Shown piece after piece: positions 26,329-34,815 of a stretch of DNA of 64,000 nucleotides. The notes below the pieces were generated by a model that worked only from the letters and a program-made list of their open reading frames with translations, was not told the DNA's origin and did not search any database. The DNA is from Tangfeifania diversioriginum (GTDB lineage: Bacteria; Bacteroidota; Bacteroidia; Bacteroidales; Prolixibacteraceae). The stretch's first letter is position 1; each line of letters begins with the position of its first letter. A program made the position numbers and the translations under genes. The stretch lies in NCBI GenBank assembly GCA_945873105.1, contig CAMCBW010000024.1, forward strand, positions 19,796 to 83,795. The letters are read 5' to 3'.

Positions 26329-27903
26329 ATGGGTTTAAAAGAAGAGATCTTGCGCCGGAGGACATTTGGGATTGTTAGTCATCCGGATGCAGGCAAAACG
26401 ACACTGACAGAAAAATTGCTCCTTTTTGGCGGAGCCATCCATGTTGCAGGAGCAGTCAAGAGCAATAAAATCAAGAAAGGGGCAACTTCTGACTTCATGG
26501 AGATTGAGAGGCAACGGGGGATCTCAGTTGCCACTTCGGTCATGGGGTTTGAATACAGCGGATACAAAATCAACATCCTGGATACACCCGGCCACCAGGA
26601 TTTCCAGGAAGATACCTTTCGCACACTTACTGCTGTTGACAGTGTCATCATTGTCATAGATGCAGCCAAGGGTGTTGAACCGCAAACGGAGAAATTGATG
26701 AGTGTCTGCAGGATGCGTAAAACACCTGTTATTGTATTTATCAACAAGATGGACCGCCCCTCCAGTGATACTTTTGATCTGCTGGATGACATTGAAAAAC
26801 AGTTGATGATCAAAGTCAGGCCTTTGAGCTGGCCCATCAACAACGGACCTGAATTCAAAGGTGTTTACAATATATTCGACAGCAGTCTCAGCCTTTTTAA
26901 CCCTAGTATCACTGACATTGAAAAAGGAATAAGGTTCGAAAACCTGGATGATCCCCAATTGGACCAGTTGATTGGTAATGATGCTGTTGTGCTGCGGGAG
27001 GATCTGGAGATGGTAGAGGGGATCTATCCGGAATTTGACCATCATGCCTACCTGGCCGGGGAACTGGCACCCGTGTTCTTCGGAAGTGCCCTCTACAATT
27101 TTGGCGTCAGAGAATTGCTAGACACTTTTGTAAGACTTGCGCCTTCCCCACGGCCCAAGAAATCTGAAGAAAGAGTAGTAAACCCGGAGGAGGAGACATT
27201 TACAGGTTTTGTCTTTAAAATCCATGCCAACATCGATCCCAATCACCGAAGCAGAATTGCATTTGTCAAAATATGCTCTGGCATGTTTGAGCGCAATAAG
27301 AATTACAGGCACATCCGGCTGGCAAAAAACTTCAAATATTCGAGTCCTACCGCCTTCATGGCCGACAAGAAAGAGGTCATCGAGAGTGCCTTCCCGGGCG
27401 ATATCATCGGCCTTCCGGATACCGGTAATTTTGTAATTGGGGATACCGTTACGGAAGGAGAAATCTTGCATTACAAGGGAATTCCCTCCTTTTCACCGGA
27501 GATTTTCAGGTACATTGAAAATGCCGATCCCATGCGATCCAAACAGCTGGCCAAAGGGGTTGATCAGCTAATGGATGAAGGAGTTGCCCAGCTTTTTACC
27601 AGCCAGCTGAACGGCCGAAAAATCATTGGAACAGTTGGGGCACTTCAGTTTGAAGTGATCGAATACCGACTGGAACATGAATACAATGCCAAATGCCGCT
27701 GGGAATCCATTTCGCTTCACAAGGCATGTTGGATTGAAAGTGATGACAAGGCTGTATTGGATGATTTCAAGAAAAGGAAATACAACAAAATGGCAACCGA
27801 TAAGCAAGGACGAGACGTTTTCCTTGCTGATTCATCGTTTATTCTGGATATGGCTCAAAGAGATTTTCCGAAGATCAAGTTCCATTTTACTTCGGAATTT
27901 TAG
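26329..27903 (+). CDS. prfC: Peptide chain release factor 3 (GTPase)
   Basis: A 524-residue translational GTPase of the RF3 type. G1 is in [10 protein letters not shown] (about 17-26), the switch-I threonine lies in [10 protein letters not shown]3 is DTPGHQDF and G4 is NKMD. Domain II follows at about 290-380, and the C-terminal RF3 domain ends in FHFTSEF. RF3 recycles class I release factors from the ribosome after termination. It follows the cyclophilin gene and precedes a secreted hydrolase whose start lies 113 bases further on. Confidence 0.94.
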   Translation: MGLKEEILRRRTFGIVSHPDAGKTTLTEKLLLFGGAIHVAGAVKSNKIKKGATSDFMEIERQRGISVATSVMGFEYSGYKINILDTPGHQDFQEDTFRTLTAVDSVIIVIDAAKGVEPQTEKLMSVCRMRKTPVIVFINKMDRPSSDTFDLLDDIEKQLMIKVRPLSWPINNGPEFKGVYNIFDSSLSLFNPSITDIEKGIRFENLDDPQLDQLIGNDAVVLREDLEMVEGIYPEFDHHAYLAGELAPVFFGSALYNFGVRELLDTFVRLAPSPRPKKSEERVVNPEEETFTGFVFKIHANIDPNHRSRIAFVKICSGMFERNKNYRHIRLAKNFKYSSPTAFMADKKEVIESAFPGDIIGLPDTGNFVIGDTVTEGEILHYKGIPSFSPEIFRYIENADPMRSKQLAKGVDQLMDEGVAQLFTSQLNGRKIIGTVGALQFEVIEYRLEHEYNAKCRWESISLHKACWIESDDKAVLDDFKKRKYNKMATDKQGRDVFLADSSFILDMAQRDFPKIKFHFTSEF

Positions 27904-28015
27904 AGGCAATGAATATTTCAGGGAATTGAACTGTGGGGTCACTGCATTACGGAGGGATAAGACTTCGACCTCATTTATTTCGATACTTTTTGTATTTTCC
28001 GACAAACTACTGACC

Positions 28016-28939
28016 ATGAGAAAAATAATAGTCACAATCCTTCTTTCCCTCTTGTTGGTGCCTGCCTTTTCCCAAACCAGGGAGAATGCCATCGGTTCGT
28101 CTGAAGAGGTAATCTATGGCAGAAAACATGGCATGGCTTTGACCATGAATGTTCTGACCCCAAAAGCAAAATCAAACAACAGGGGTATTATCCTGGCCAT
28201 AAGTGCAGGAATGCGGTCCAATTATGAGATGGCACTGGAATGGTCGGCTTCCGTAGCCCAGCCTTACCTGATGAAGGGGTATACCGTGTTTGAAGTATGT
28301 CATGGCTCGGCTCCCAAGTACAACAACCTGGAGATTGTTTCAGACCTTCACCGGGCTGTCAGGTTTGTACGTTTTAATGCCTCAAAATACAACATTGAGC
28401 CAAACAAGCTTGGTATGACCGGTGCCTCCTCCGGGGGCTATCTTTCGTTGATGATGGGGACATCTGGTTTCGACACTGATTTGAAGGCCAAAGATCCTGT
28501 GGACAGGGTTTCCGGGAATGTACAGGCAGTCGCCTGTTTTTTCCCGCCAACCGATTTTCTTAACTTCGGTCAGGCAGGCTTGGTATCAATGGGGACGGGT
28601 CAATTGGCAGAATTTCGTGCAGCCTTTGAATTCAGTGACTGGAACAATCAGATCAGACGATTTGAACCTATCACAGATCAGAAAAGGTTACTTGAAATAG
28701 GTCGGCAGATTTCTCCCATTTACCATGTAACAGCCCAAACAGCCCCTACCCTCATCGCGCACGGCGACATGGATGAGCTGATTCCGCTTCAACAATCTCA
28801 GTCCTTCATCCAGAAATTGAGAGCGTTGAATGTTCCAGGTGAGTTGATGATCAAACAGGGAGGAACGCACAAAGCATGGCCCGATATGGTCAACTATCTG
28901 GTCGCCTTTTCAGATTGGTTTGACAAGTATCTAAAGTGA
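28016..28939 (+). CDS. Secreted alpha/beta hydrolase (BD-FAE/DLH-like esterase)
   Basis: From the ATG at 28016 the product is 307 residues with a clear signal peptide (MRKIIVTILLSLLLVPAFSQ). The longer frame that overlaps prfC is spurious. Alpha/beta-hydrolase features are the nucleophile elbow TGASSGGYLSL, an acidic residue in LIAHGDMDELIPL and His in QGGTHKAW. Such single-domain esterases often remove acetyl or feruloyl groups from plant polysaccharides. The next gene downstream (123 bases, same strand) also contains an esterase domain, which supports a role in de-esterifying pectin or hemicellulose; that role is inference. Confidence 0.82.
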   Translation: MRKIIVTILLSLLLVPAFSQTRENAIGSSEEVIYGRKHGMALTMNVLTPKAKSNNRGIILAISAGMRSNYEMALEWSASVAQPYLMKGYTVFEVCHGSAPKYNNLEIVSDLHRAVRFVRFNASKYNIEPNKLGMTGASSGGYLSLMMGTSGFDTDLKAKDPVDRVSGNVQAVACFFPPTDFLNFGQAGLVSMGTGQLAEFRAAFEFSDWNNQIRRFEPITDQKRLLEIGRQISPIYHVTAQTAPTLIAHGDMDELIPLQQSQSFIQKLRALNVPGELMIKQGGTHKAWPDMVNYLVAFSDWFDKYLK

Positions 28940-29062
28940 AGGGTTAAGATAGAGGGAGTTGATTGGCAGGAATTGGAAGACGAAAAATGCCAATGATAAG
29001 GAGGTATCATACAAACACTTCGATAAAACTAACACAACATATAAATTCAAATTGCCTGATCA

Positions 29063-31903
29063 ATGAAAAAAGTAAAACTGCTCCTCTTTTTCGCTTTGCT
29101 CTTTGGTATAGCAGGATTCACTCCTGTCGAAAACAAAATCACCATCTTTACCATTGGTGACTCGACCATGGCCAACAAGGACACGACAAAAAACAATCCT
29201 GAACGGGGATGGTGTCAGATTTTGCCCCTGTTTTTTGACGAAAATCGATTGGTCATCGACAACCATGCAAAAAATGGCAGAAGCTCGAAAAGCTTTTTGG
29301 AGGAGGGATTGTGGAAAAACGTTCTGGATCAGCTGCAACAAGGGGATTATGTTTTCATCCAATTCGGTCACAATGATTCCAAACCGGATGTAGCAAGGAA
29401 AACTGAACCTCAGACTACCTACCGTGAAAACCTCCTCAAATATGTTAGGGAGAGCAGGGAAAAAGGAGCCATCCCGGTCCTATTTACCTCCATCGTGCGA
29501 CGTTCCTTCGATAGGGATGGAAAGGCTATCAATACCCTTGGTGATTATCCGGCTGTAACCCGCGAGGTTGGCAAGGAATTCAATGTACCCGTCATTGATC
29601 TCAATGCATCCACCGAAAAATTATTGACAGAGTTGGGAATAGAAGGATCCAAAGCCTTGTTTATGCACATCGAACCCGGCATCAGTCTGCGTGAACCGAA
29701 CGGACGGAGTGATAATACCCATCTCAATCCGCTTGGGGCATACAAAGTGGCTGAATTGGCTGTCAACGAAATGAGCGTTAAAAAATTGCCATTTACCAAA
29801 TTCAGGAAGAAGAACGTCAGGTACAACACCAATTTTCGTGGAAGCATTGACAGGGAGTCCCTGGTTAACCGACACAACGTAAAGGTGGAAAAAACAGATA
29901 CGCTTGCCTCCTTGACAGTGGGCAATGGTAACTTTGCCTTTACCACCGATGCTACCGGATTGCAATCCTTTCCAAATGACTACGAAAGAGGTATTCCTTT
30001 GGGTACACAGGCTCAATGGGGTTGGCATGATTTTCCCAACATCGCCGGGTATAAACCGGAAGAGAGTCTCAAAGAATACAATTTTCACGGTCATCCCGAA
30101 CCCTATTCTGTCGTGCTAAAGAGTTCGAAAAGAGCCGAAGATGCCGGCAATTACTTGCGGGAAAATGCACACAGACTCCATTTGGGGATCATTGGCCTGG
30201 AAATCAGGAAAAAGAATGGATCCCTATTTGCTATGCATGACATCACGGAACTCCGGCAAGAGCTAAATCTATGGAAAGGACAAATTCACAGTACCTTTAA
30301 AGTGGAGGGAGTTGCCGTTGAAGTCACTACCATTTGCCATCCCGACAAGGATATGATCTCTTCCAGGATCACCTCCCCGCTCATCGAAGCAGGAAGATTG
30401 AAAGTAAAATTTGATTTCCCCTATCCATCGGGGAATTTTGCTGACGGTGGCTGTGATTGGGAAAAACCTGAAAAACATCAAACGACCAGCATGGCATTCA
30501 CTGTCAACTCTACCACTTTGAAACGAACTTTGGATGCAACCACCTATTATTCAAAAATTGACTGGAGCGGGATAGCCAATATGGAAGAGAAAGATTCCCA
30601 CCATTTTCGACTCTTTCCAAAGGGGAAAAGCATTGAATTCAGTTGCATCTTCTCAAGGGAACAGAAAACACAAGTATTGCCGGATTTTGATCAGACCAGC
30701 CAATGCAGTGAAGCCAAATGGAGCTACTTCTGGAACCGGGGCGGTGCCGTCGATTTTTCAGGTAGCACTGATCCGCGTGCCCTTGAACTGGAGAAAAGAG
30801 TGGTACTCTCACAATATTTGATGGCAGTTCAATGTGCCGGAGATTACCCACCCCAGGAAACCGGACTCACCTACAACAGTTGGTATGGCAAATTTCACCT
30901 TGAGATGCATTGGTGGCATGCTGCCCATTTTGCCCTCTGGAACCGGATTGATCTGCTCGAGAAGAGTCTTGGCTGGTACCGGGATGTTTTGCCTGTTGCG
31001 CAGCAAATTGCAAAGCGACAGGGTTTCAAAGGTGCACGCTGGATGAAGATGACTGATACCACCGGGATGGAAGCCCCATCGGGGGTCGGATCGTTCCTGA
31101 TTTGGCAGCAACCCCACATCATCTATTTTGCCGAACTTTGTTACCGCAACTACAAAACCAACGATCAACTCGAAAAATACAAGGAGCTGGTATTCCAGAC
31201 TGCCGATTTCATGGCTTCTTTTCCCACCTGGGATCCGGACAGAAACAGGTTTAACCTGGTCGGGATCATTCCGGCACAGGAGAGTATGAAGCCGGAAGAG
31301 ACCTTTAACTCGCCCTACGAACTGGCCTATTGGCACTGGGGACTGATGGTGGCCCAACAGTGGCGCGTAAGGCTTGGAATGAGCCGTAACAGGCAATGGG
31401 ACGACCTCATGGAAAAACTGGCTGTTGTAGCGCAGAAAAATGGCATCTATCTCTCCGCAGAAAGTGCGCAAGATTCCTATACAAATTTGCCTTACTATTC
31501 CGACCATCCTGCCGTGATGGGTGCACTTGGGGTTATGCCCGAATCGCGGGTCGTGAATAAAAAGATCATGAATACCACCTTCGATTACGTTTGGGATCAC
31601 TGGAACTGGAAAAAGACCTGGGGTTGGGATTTCCCGATGGTTGCCATGACTGCCACCCGTTTGGGGAGACCAGACAAGGCCATTGATGCGTTGTTTATGA
31701 ATATCCAAACCAATACCTATCTGGCAAACGGCCACAATTACCAGGATCAGCGCTTGAGACTTTACCTGCCAGGAAATGGCGGGGTGCTGGCTGCTGTGGC
31801 CATGATGTGCGCTGGCTATGACGGTTGTGAAACTGAGAATCCGGGGATTCCCAAGGATGGTAGCTGGAAGGTCAGGTGGGAGGGTTTGAGTAAAATGCCG
31901 TGA
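29063..31903 (+). CDS. Fusion of a rhamnogalacturonan-acetylesterase-like SGNH domain with a large glycosidase-like region
   Basis: A 946-residue secreted protein (signal peptide about 1-20). Residues 25-250 are an SGNH/GDSL esterase of the rhamnogalacturonan acetylesterase type: nucleophile in TIGDSTMANKD (Ser34), block III in QFGHNDSKPD, and the Asp-His pair in SDNTHLNPLGA. The remaining ~690 residues start with a beta-rich part (about 270-500; SLTVGNGNFAFT, YNFHGHPEPYS), then a helical repeat region (about 530-930) rich in Trp. Conserved-looking acidic motifs there are QETGLTYNSWYGKFHLEMHWWH and YELAYWHWGL. That resembles six-hairpin (alpha/alpha)6 glycosidases such as GH65/GH95-like enzymes, but I cannot name the family. 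It likely couples deacetylation and glycosidic cleavage of one pectic substrate. Confidence 0.75.
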   Translation: MKKVKLLLFFALLFGIAGFTPVENKITIFTIGDSTMANKDTTKNNPERGWCQILPLFFDENRLVIDNHAKNGRSSKSFLEEGLWKNVLDQLQQGDYVFIQFGHNDSKPDVARKTEPQTTYRENLLKYVRESREKGAIPVLFTSIVRRSFDRDGKAINTLGDYPAVTREVGKEFNVPVIDLNASTEKLLTELGIEGSKALFMHIEPGISLREPNGRSDNTHLNPLGAYKVAELAVNEMSVKKLPFTKFRKKNVRYNTNFRGSIDRESLVNRHNVKVEKTDTLASLTVGNGNFAFTTDATGLQSFPNDYERGIPLGTQAQWGWHDFPNIAGYKPEESLKEYNFHGHPEPYSVVLKSSKRAEDAGNYLRENAHRLHLGIIGLEIRKKNGSLFAMHDITELRQELNLWKGQIHSTFKVEGVAVEVTTICHPDKDMISSRITSPLIEAGRLKVKFDFPYPSGNFADGGCDWEKPEKHQTTSMAFTVNSTTLKRTLDATTYYSKIDWSGIANMEEKDSHHFRLFPKGKSIEFSCIFSREQKTQVLPDFDQTSQCSEAKWSYFWNRGGAVDFSGSTDPRALELEKRVVLSQYLMAVQCAGDYPPQETGLTYNSWYGKFHLEMHWWHAAHFALWNRIDLLEKSLGWYRDVLPVAQQIAKRQGFKGARWMKMTDTTGMEAPSGVGSFLIWQQPHIIYFAELCYRNYKTNDQLEKYKELVFQTADFMASFPTWDPDRNRFNLVGIIPAQESMKPEETFNSPYELAYWHWGLMVAQQWRVRLGMSRNRQWDDLMEKLAVVAQKNGIYLSAESAQDSYTNLPYYSDHPAVMGALGVMPESRVVNKKIMNTTFDYVWDHWNWKKTWGWDFPMVAMTATRLGRPDKAIDALFMNIQTNTYLANGHNYQDQRLRLYLPGNGGVLAAVAMMCAGYDGCETENPGIPKDGSWKVRWEGLSKMP

Positions 31904-31910
31904 TTTTTGT

Positions 31911-31939
31911 ACCCGACAAGTCTTCAAGACTTGCTGGGT
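31911..31939. repeat. REP-like palindrome
   Basis: ACCCGACAAGTCTT (31911-31924) and AAGACTTGCTGGGT (31926-31939) form a 14-bp stem with one mismatch and one wobble, just after the fusion-enzyme stop and before the convergent SGNH gene. A T-run lies on the 5' side rather than after the stem. A related palindrome is at 32844. Confidence 0.6.
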
Positions 31940-31953
31940 ATGAATGTCATTTT

Positions 31954-32721
31954 TTAGAATTTCAATCTCTTTTCAACCTGTTTGATCCACTTACGGGCCA
32001 TCAGTTCATGTCCGGCGACAGTTGGATGGACACCATCCCACATCCAGTAATCTGCTGCAGCGTTTTCAGTGGCTTTGTCAAAAACTTCCTGAAAAGCGAC
32101 AAATACCGTATTGTATTGTTGGGAGAGTTTTAAAACTACCGCTTGTCGCTTCACCATATCGGCATGATAGGCCTCCCAGTTGTCTTTTACTTTTCCTACT
32201 TTAAGGATAAACGGTTCGCAAAGCACGAGAAGTATATCCGGAAACATCTGCAAAGTTTGTTCAATCAATGATTTGTACTCAGCTTCATACCTTTCGGCTG
32301 AAATTACCGGTTCACGTTGAAATACAACAGAAGCTGCATCATTAACCCCTACCAGGATACTCAATACACTTGGATTCAAATCCAGGGTATCTGCCTTCCA
32401 TCTTTTGGCAAGGTCATTCACTTTGTTACCACTGATACCCCTGTTGAAAAAGGCAATCTTCTTTTCGGGGAAATCAGCACCCCAGCGGCTGGCAACACTG
32501 AAGGCGTAACCATGACCCATGATATGGTTGGGATCAGCCGTCCTGCCCCTGTTGCCATCGGTGATGGAATCACCCTGAAAAAGGATAACACTGCCATCCG
32601 CCAATGCTAATTTCCGTTTTTTGGCGAGGGCATTGTATGGCTCCATTGCTGTCAAACAAATTGTTGCAACACCAGAAAGCGCGATGCTGTTGATAAAATT
32701 TCTTCGGGAGGTGTATTTCAT
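31954..32721 (-). CDS. Tat-exported SGNH/GDSL esterase
   Basis: A 255-residue protein whose N-terminus has a twin-arginine signal (YTSRRNFINSIALSG), implying folded export. SGNH blocks are LFQGDSITDGNRG (nucleophile Ser), NRGISGNKV (Gly), ILVGVNDAAS (Asn) and WDGVHPTVAGH (Asp/His), so the catalytic set is complete. Relatives are carbohydrate or lysophospholipid esterases. It converges with the fused acetylesterase-glycosidase gene, so two SGNH enzymes lie side by side, probably acting on related ester groups. Confidence 0.87.
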   Translation of the reverse strand: MKYTSRRNFINSIALSGVATICLTAMEPYNALAKKRKLALADGSVILFQGDSITDGNRGRTADPNHIMGHGYAFSVASRWGADFPEKKIAFFNRGISGNKVNDLAKRWKADTLDLNPSVLSILVGVNDAASVVFQREPVISAERYEAEYKSLIEQTLQMFPDILLVLCEPFILKVGKVKDNWEAYHADMVKRQAVVLKLSQQYNTVFVAFQEVFDKATENAAADYWMWDGVHPTVAGHELMARKWIKQVEKRLKF

Positions 32722-32843
32722 ACGTAAATAACAGTATTAATTTGTTGAATTTCAGAGCGTACGTATGGAACTCGCAAATTGATTTACATAGCCTTTTGTT
32801 GACTTAGTCCATGCTCGTTTCATGTGGCAATGTTTTTATCCCT

Positions 32844-32882
32844 CCAAAACCTGAAAGGTCTTTGAGACCTTTCAGGTTTTGG
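32844..32882. repeat. Perfect 18-bp palindrome at the archaemetzincin 3' end
   Basis: CCAAAACCTGAAAGGTCT (32844-32861), loop TTG, then the exact complement (32865-32882). It contains the stop codon of the archaemetzincin gene (32872-32874). No T-tract follows on the minus strand, so it looks like a repetitive palindrome rather than a classic terminator. A weaker relative (AAAACCTGTCAGGT) lies at 46401. Confidence 0.7.
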
Positions 32883-33405
32883 TGAGCTGCTCCCTGCACT
32901 TGTGGCAAAGCTGGTGATTCTTTTGATCAATGTCTTCAACATAAGTACTTGATCTCATAACACAAGTTGGATCAAAACAATGTATGAGGCCAAAAGTGTG
33001 CCCCAATTCATGAATGACCTCCTTTCGAAAGCGGTTGATCAATACCTTCTCGTCTTTGAAGATACCGTATCGTTCGTTTCTGAGTCTGTAGATGGAGGCG
33101 ATTCCGGCTTTGCCATTCAGGTATGCCTGACCGAATATATAGGTTAAAATTGGAATGAAGAGGTCTACATTGAAGAGTCCAAGCGTCTTGTTCTGTTCTT
33201 TAGCATAGGAGTTGGTGATCTCCTTCAACAGTCTGTTCCCATCGTACTGCCTTCTGGAAGGGTCATAGAAAAGGCTGAGATCCAGATGCCCCTCTTTGGT
33301 TTTCACCGGAAGCTGAAACTCCTGCTCAACATCCTTGACGATCTTTTCAAGAAGGCTCTTCTCGAAATACCCAAATGAAATTAGTTTAATTTTTTCCAGA
33401 TGCAT
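32872..33405 (-). CDS. Archaemetzincin-like zinc protease
   Basis: A 177-residue protein with the full archaemetzincin signature. HELGHTFGLIHC starts at H132 (E133, H136, G139, H142, C143), followed by C148, M150 and a C-terminal CHKC (C167, C170). The three His bind catalytic zinc and the four Cys bind a second, structural zinc. There is no signal peptide, so it is probably cytoplasmic. The family is best known from archaea and animals and is patchy in bacteria; its substrates are not settled. A perfect palindrome overlaps its last codons. It lies downstream of the sigma-54 regulator gene on the same strand, with 56 bases between, so read-through is possible. Confidence 0.9.
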   Translation of the reverse strand: MHLEKIKLISFGYFEKSLLEKIVKDVEQEFQLPVKTKEGHLDLSLFYDPSRRQYDGNRLLKEITNSYAKEQNKTLGLFNVDLFIPILTYIFGQAYLNGKAGIASIYRLRNERYGIFKDEKVLINRFRKEVIHELGHTFGLIHCFDPTCVMRSSTYVEDIDQKNHQLCHKCREQLTKT

Positions 33406-33461
33406 GCAATCATTGCTAAGAATGGAAAACTATTGGAAAATGCCCAGGGTAACTGGAGTAT

Positions 33462-34805
33462 TTATTGTTTGGGTTGAGTTAAACCATATTTCTTAATTTT
33501 GTTGTAGAGGGTAACCCTGTCAAGTTTCAGTGCCTTGGCTGAAACTGTGATATTCCAGCCATACTTATTAAGAATAGCGAGAATGTGCTTCTTCCCCAGA
33601 TCATCCAGACTCTCAAATGAGGTACTCATCCTCTCTTTTACCATTGGAAGGTCTTTTAGCATGATCTTCTTTCCATTCCCAACCACAATGGCACGTTCAA
33701 CCATATTTTCAAGTTCCCTTATATTTCCGGGATAGGCATACTCTTCCATTCGTTTCAGCGCAGCAGGCTCAATCGGGAGGATGGGCCTGTTCATGGAGTT
33801 GCAGCATTTCTTGATAAAGTAATCAATCAGCAGGGGAATATCTTCTATTCTGTTCCTGAGAGGTGGCACATTGATATTCACCACATTGAGCCGATAATAG
33901 AGATCTTCCCGGAACAATCCCTTGTCAACCATACTCTTCAAATCCCTGTTTGTGGCACAAAGCACCCTGAAATCGGAACTAATCTCCTTGTTCCCTCCTA
34001 CCCTTACAAAACTCTTCGTTTCAAGCACGCGAAGCAATTCGACCTGCATCTTTGGAGATATAGTAGCGATTTCGTCCAGGAAAATGGTCCCACTGTCTGC
34101 CATTTCAAACCTTCCCTTACGGTTGTATACAGCCCCTGTAAAGGCTCCCTTCTCGTGGCCAAACAGTTCACTCTCCAACAGACTCTCGGTCAGGGCTCCG
34201 CAATGCACACTCACCATAGGGAAGAATTTGCGAGACGAATTTGCATGTATTGCTTTGGCTACGAGCTCTTTGCCGGTTCCGCTTTCGCCTGTTATGATCA
34301 CGGAGGCATTGGATTGGGCAACACTCTCAATTTGTTTGAAAACTTCCTGCATGGCCTCACTTTGGCCTATCATATCTTCAACATTTTCAAGGAGGGTTAC
34401 TTTGTCCTTAAGAATTTCATTCTCCTCGGTAAGGGTAATCTGTTTGGAAGCATTTCTGATCAGATGCGATAGATCGTCAGGATCGAAAGGTTTGGTTACA
34501 TAATCGAAAGCCCCGTCTTTTAAGGCCTGTACTGCCGTATCCACCGTAGCAAAAGCTGTCATAATGATGACAATGGCATCACTCTTCAAGGATTTGATCC
34601 GCTTTAACATTTCAAGACCATCCATTCCAGGCATTTTGATGTCGGCCAATATAATATGAAAGCTTTCAGATTGAAGCATCGAAAGAGCTTTTTTGGCATC
34701 TTCCGCACATTCCACGTGATAACCGTCTTCTATAAACCAGTTGTACAACGAGTCCCTCACAGATTCTTCGTCATCAACAATCAAAATTGAAATTTTTTTA
34801 GCCAT
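33462..34805 (-). CDS. Sigma-54-dependent response regulator (NtrC family)
   Basis: From the ATG at 34805 the product is 447 residues; a TTG three codons upstream is less likely. Receiver domain: about 5-120 with the phospho-acceptor Asp in ILADIKMPGMDG. AAA+ domain: about 145-375 with Walker A GESGTGKE, the sigma-54 contact loop ESELFGHEKGAFTGA (GAFTGA intact) and Walker B GTIFLDEI. A Fis-type helix-turn-helix closes the protein (NITVSAKALKLDRVTLYNKI). It is one base-step behind the heme-motif kinase gene, so they form one two-component system, and it should switch on a sigma-54 promoter, most simply the one proposed upstream of the redox genes at 41521. Confidence 0.94.
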   Translation of the reverse strand: MAKKISILIVDDEESVRDSLYNWFIEDGYHVECAEDAKKALSMLQSESFHIILADIKMPGMDGLEMLKRIKSLKSDAIVIIMTAFATVDTAVQALKDGAFDYVTKPFDPDDLSHLIRNASKQITLTEENEILKDKVTLLENVEDMIGQSEAMQEVFKQIESVAQSNASVIITGESGTGKELVAKAIHANSSRKFFPMVSVHCGALTESLLESELFGHEKGAFTGAVYNRKGRFEMADSGTIFLDEIATISPKMQVELLRVLETKSFVRVGGNKEISSDFRVLCATNRDLKSMVDKGLFREDLYYRLNVVNINVPPLRNRIEDIPLLIDYFIKKCCNSMNRPILPIEPAALKRMEEYAYPGNIRELENMVERAIVVGNGKKIMLKDLPMVKERMSTSFESLDDLGKKHILAILNKYGWNITVSAKALKLDRVTLYNKIKKYGLTQPKQ

Positions 34806-34815
34806 TTTATTCAAG

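Noticed and set aside
27677..28015. Extension of the secreted hydrolase into the end of prfC
   Set aside because: The frame overlaps prfC by over 200 bases, and a signal peptide begins at the internal ATG at 28016.
30809..31927. Long open frame (372 codons) on the minus strand inside the fusion-enzyme gene
   Set aside because: It is antisense to a gene with clear domains and a signal peptide. Its product has no recognisable motif and a composition typical of shadow frames.
33922..34503. Open frame on the plus strand antisense to the sigma-54 regulator
   Set aside because: The minus-strand protein has receiver, AAA+ and HTH motifs in order; the antisense product has none.
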